A stretch of DNA of 51,680 nucleotides, from the NCBI GenBank assembly GCA_002085445.1, contig NBMI01000102.1:1-51680 (forward strand). The letters run 5' to 3'. Positions 49,931 to 51,680 of the stretch are shown piece by piece. The stretch's first letter is position 1; each line of letters starts with the position of its first letter. The notes below the pieces were generated by a model. That model saw only the letters and a program-made list of their open reading frames with translations. It did no database searches and was not told where the DNA came from. This DNA is from Candidatus Parabeggiatoa sp. nov. 2 (GTDB lineage: Bacteria > Pseudomonadota > Gammaproteobacteria > Beggiatoales > Beggiatoaceae). The translations under genes were made by a program, and so were the position numbers.

Positions 49931-51680
49931 CACGTTTCGACGCTACCTTTGCAGAAATTTCACCAAGTGGTAATGGACTTCACATCTACTGCTTAGGCCT
50001 CGCTTTGCATTGTGGCAAAGGTGAGCATGCGAAGTGGATTGAGTTATACGGTAAAGATATTACTGGGCGCCGTTCCAATCGCTACTTTTGTGTCACCGGT
50101 AATCAATTCGGAAAGACACTGGAGATAACTGATTGTCAAGCCTCTCTTTCTTGGTTGCATAAGACTTTTAAAGTACCTGCGACTCCTGCCATAACTTCTT
50201 CAGTCCCCTCCACCAGAATTTCCAACGACAGTTCGTCTCGCCTAGAGAAATACGTTTTTAAGGCTTTTGATGAGGAAGTCTTAAAAGTGCAGCATGCGAG
50301 TGAAGGCTCGCGAAATGATCAACTTTTTAAGTCCGCCTCGGCTTTGAACGAACTTTGTAATAGTTCTTGGGCGGCCGCTTTTATTACGAAGGGGGAAATT
50401 GAGGCCGCATTGCTGAATGCGACTATTTTACCACGTCGTGAAGCACAACGTACTATTGCAAGTGCTTTTAAAGGAACCGGCACACGGGCAGAACCCGAAA
50501 AGGTTCTCAAACACATTGCTACACCGGCAAAAGGTATTGTGGGTGCTGCGGCTTCAAGTGTTGTATCGCATGACGACGAATTCCCTAAACACGCGTTTCC
50601 TTTCACTGACTTAGGAAATGCTGAACGATTCGTACATTTGTACGGTGATCACGTTCGTTATTGCCACCAGAATAAGTCATGGTACATTTGGGATGGGCGT
50701 CGATGGGAACGTGATCGAAAAATGCGAGCAATGGAACTTGTGCATAAGACTGTCCGTAGTATTTTGAATGATGCCGCTGATACTCGGCTTTCTAAAGAGG
50801 AGGCCAAATTGGCTGCCAAGCATGCCTTCAACAGTGAAAATACGACTCGTATGAAGGCGATTCTTGAGCAAGCTCGTCCGATGGTTAGTCTTGTTCAAGA
50901 CGAATTAGATGCCCACCCGATGCTGTTAAATGTCGAAAATGGCATTGTGGATTTGAAAACAGGACAGTTATTGCCACACAACCCTGTTTCTCAAATTGCC
51001 AATACGGCATTTGATCCAACCGCTTCTTGCTCGCGTTGGCTAGCGTTTGTCAATTGGTGCTTCAAAGGTGAACAGAACCTGATTGACTTTGTCCAAAAAG
51101 GAATTGGCTACTCAATTGCGGGCGAAATACGTGAACAAAACTTCTTTGTTCTGTATGGTGATTCGGATAATGGCAAGTCCACTTTTATAAACGTCATTCG
51201 GCTTCTGTTAGGGTACGAAGCCCCACATACGCTTGTCATAAAACAACGTCATGAGGGGCACCCAACCGAGTTGGCCGCTCTGAAAGGACGGCGAATTGTG
51301 GCTGTTAGTGAGACCAATAAAAATGCGCCACTCAACATTCGTCGGATGAAAGATTTGACAAACAGAACGATGACGGCCCGTTTTATGGGTGGGAATTTCT
51401 TTGAGTTTTCCCAAAGTCACACAATCTGGATTGATACAAACCACCGGCCAGTTATTAATGATCCGAATGATGCCGGTATTTGGAAACGTGTTAAGCCGGT
51501 GCCGTTTTTGAATCAAATCGCCAAAAAAGACCGGGATATTGATATCGAGGAGAAATTATTGGCAGAAGCCCCCGGTATTTTAAGTTGGCTCGTTGATGGA
51601 TGTGTGGCATATCAACGAGAAGGACTTGCAGAACCGCCCATTGTTGTTAACGCCAAACGGGATTACAAAGGCGAGCATGA
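49882..51680 (+). CDS. P4/D5-type primase-helicase, partial and N-terminally damaged
   Basis: An open frame without stops from ATG 49882 to the window end, 599 codons and continuing beyond. Residues from about 15 (ARFDATFAEISPSGNGLHIYCLG) are the end of the primase-polymerase domain. The D5_N region follows (FVHLYGDHVRYCHQNKSWYIWDGRRWERD, LLNVENGIVDLKTGQLLPH), then a superfamily 3 helicase. In the helicase, Walker A is YGDSDNGKSTF, Walker B lies in RRIVAVSETN and the motif C Asn is in WIDTNHRPVI. These proteins start replication of satellite phages, prophages and plasmids. The acidic metal-binding residues of the primase are in the deleted part, so priming is probably lost. It suggests a prophage or plasmid segment beginning at about 49.8 kb. 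Confidence 0.85.
   Translation, partial: MGRLGKADKTISRCVVARFDATFAEISPSGNGLHIYCLGLALHCGKGEHAKWIELYGKDITGRRSNRYFCVTGNQFGKTLEITDCQASLSWLHKTFKVPATPAITSSVPSTRISNDSSSRLEKYVFKAFDEEVLKVQHASEGSRNDQLFKSASALNELCNSSWAAAFITKGEIEAALLNATILPRREAQRTIASAFKGTGTRAEPEKVLKHIATPAKGIVGAAASSVVSHDDEFPKHAFPFTDLGNAERFVHLYGDHVRYCHQNKSWYIWDGRRWERDRKMRAMELVHKTVRSILNDAADTRLSKEEAKLAAKHAFNSENTTRMKAILEQARPMVSLVQDELDAHPMLLNVENGIVDLKTGQLLPHNPVSQIANTAFDPTASCSRWLAFVNWCFKGEQNLIDFVQKGIGYSIAGEIREQNFFVLYGDSDNGKSTFINVIRLLLGYEAPHTLVIKQRHEGHPTELAALKGRRIVAVSETNKNAPLNIRRMKDLTNRTMTARFMGGNFFEFSQSHTIWIDTNHRPVINDPNDAGIWKRVKPVPFLNQIAKKDRDIDIEEKLLAEAPGILSWLVDGCVAYQREGLAEPPIVVNAKRDYKGEH

Noticed and set aside
1..51680. tRNA, rRNA, riboswitch and sigma-factor promoter searches by eye
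   Set aside because: No cloverleaf with TTCRA loop, rRNA segment or known riboswitch core was recognised; -10/-35-like boxes in this AT-rich sequence are too common to report.

Overview
The window looks like chromosome from a large sulfur-oxidising gammaproteobacterium of the Beggiatoaceae / Thiotrichales type. This is inference from style: bacterial housekeeping genes (mfd, ppk, psuG, creD, a TrpB2-type synthase, an Mrp/Mbh antiporter), many small toxin-antitoxin pairs, multi-PAS and WD40 proteins, and very many short dispersed repeats, including 7-bp tandem arrays of the TAACTGA kind that I recall being described from a Guaymas Beggiatoa. No rRNA, tRNA or convincing CRISPR array is visible, so the placement cannot be confirmed from a marker gene.

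Layout. 1-111: N-terminus of a restriction-modification protein, minus strand. 665-2740: Sel1-repeat protein. 3530-4750: yefM/yoeB, then a VapB-like antitoxin whose PIN toxin is cut to 32 codons. 5202-10175: seven-gene Mrp/Mbh-type Na+/H+ antiporter operon (E-F-G-MbhD-B-C-D) with no large MrpA. 11070-14358: psuG, creD and a beta-helix surface protein. 14359-16337: about 2 kb of repeats, including a 169-bp element with 9-bp target-site duplications. 16338-22108: a histidine kinase with Arg at the phosphoacceptor position, converging on a nine-PAS protein with no output domain. 23160-28109: ppk and a WD40 protein. 28472-34262: toxin-antitoxin island. 34509-38609: a MoxR ATPase plus a vWA-like membrane protein that is split by a frameshift and tailed by a mobile hairpin. 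38999-42531: a DUF945 protein and its decayed copy. 42656-49547: TrpB2-like synthase, mfd and an unknown gene. 49814-51680: a P4/D5-type primase-helicase, broken near its N-terminus and running off the window.

The strongest signal outside the genes is a layered population of non-autonomous repeats. One family (10556-10804 and 31126-31321) has 5-bp target duplications at both copies and a paralogous empty site at 32568-32605 that proves the second insertion. A second family (best copy 44470-44725) also has a 5-bp duplication. A third class is short palindromes with unrelated stems but a constant TTTA/TAAA centre. Downstream of mfd, three hairpins show two compensatory base-pair changes. Six genes have stop codons lying inside such repeats, so the repeats are setting the C-termini of proteins.

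The best candidate for an unusual functional system is the MoxR / vWA-like pair (34509-38609). It resembles the NTP-dependent MoxR-vWA conflict or chaperone modules, and here it appears to be decaying or switching through a C6 tract and repeat insertions. A second candidate is the Mrp operon, whose gene order follows the membrane-bound-hydrogenase (Mbh) type but with no hydrogenase genes in the window.
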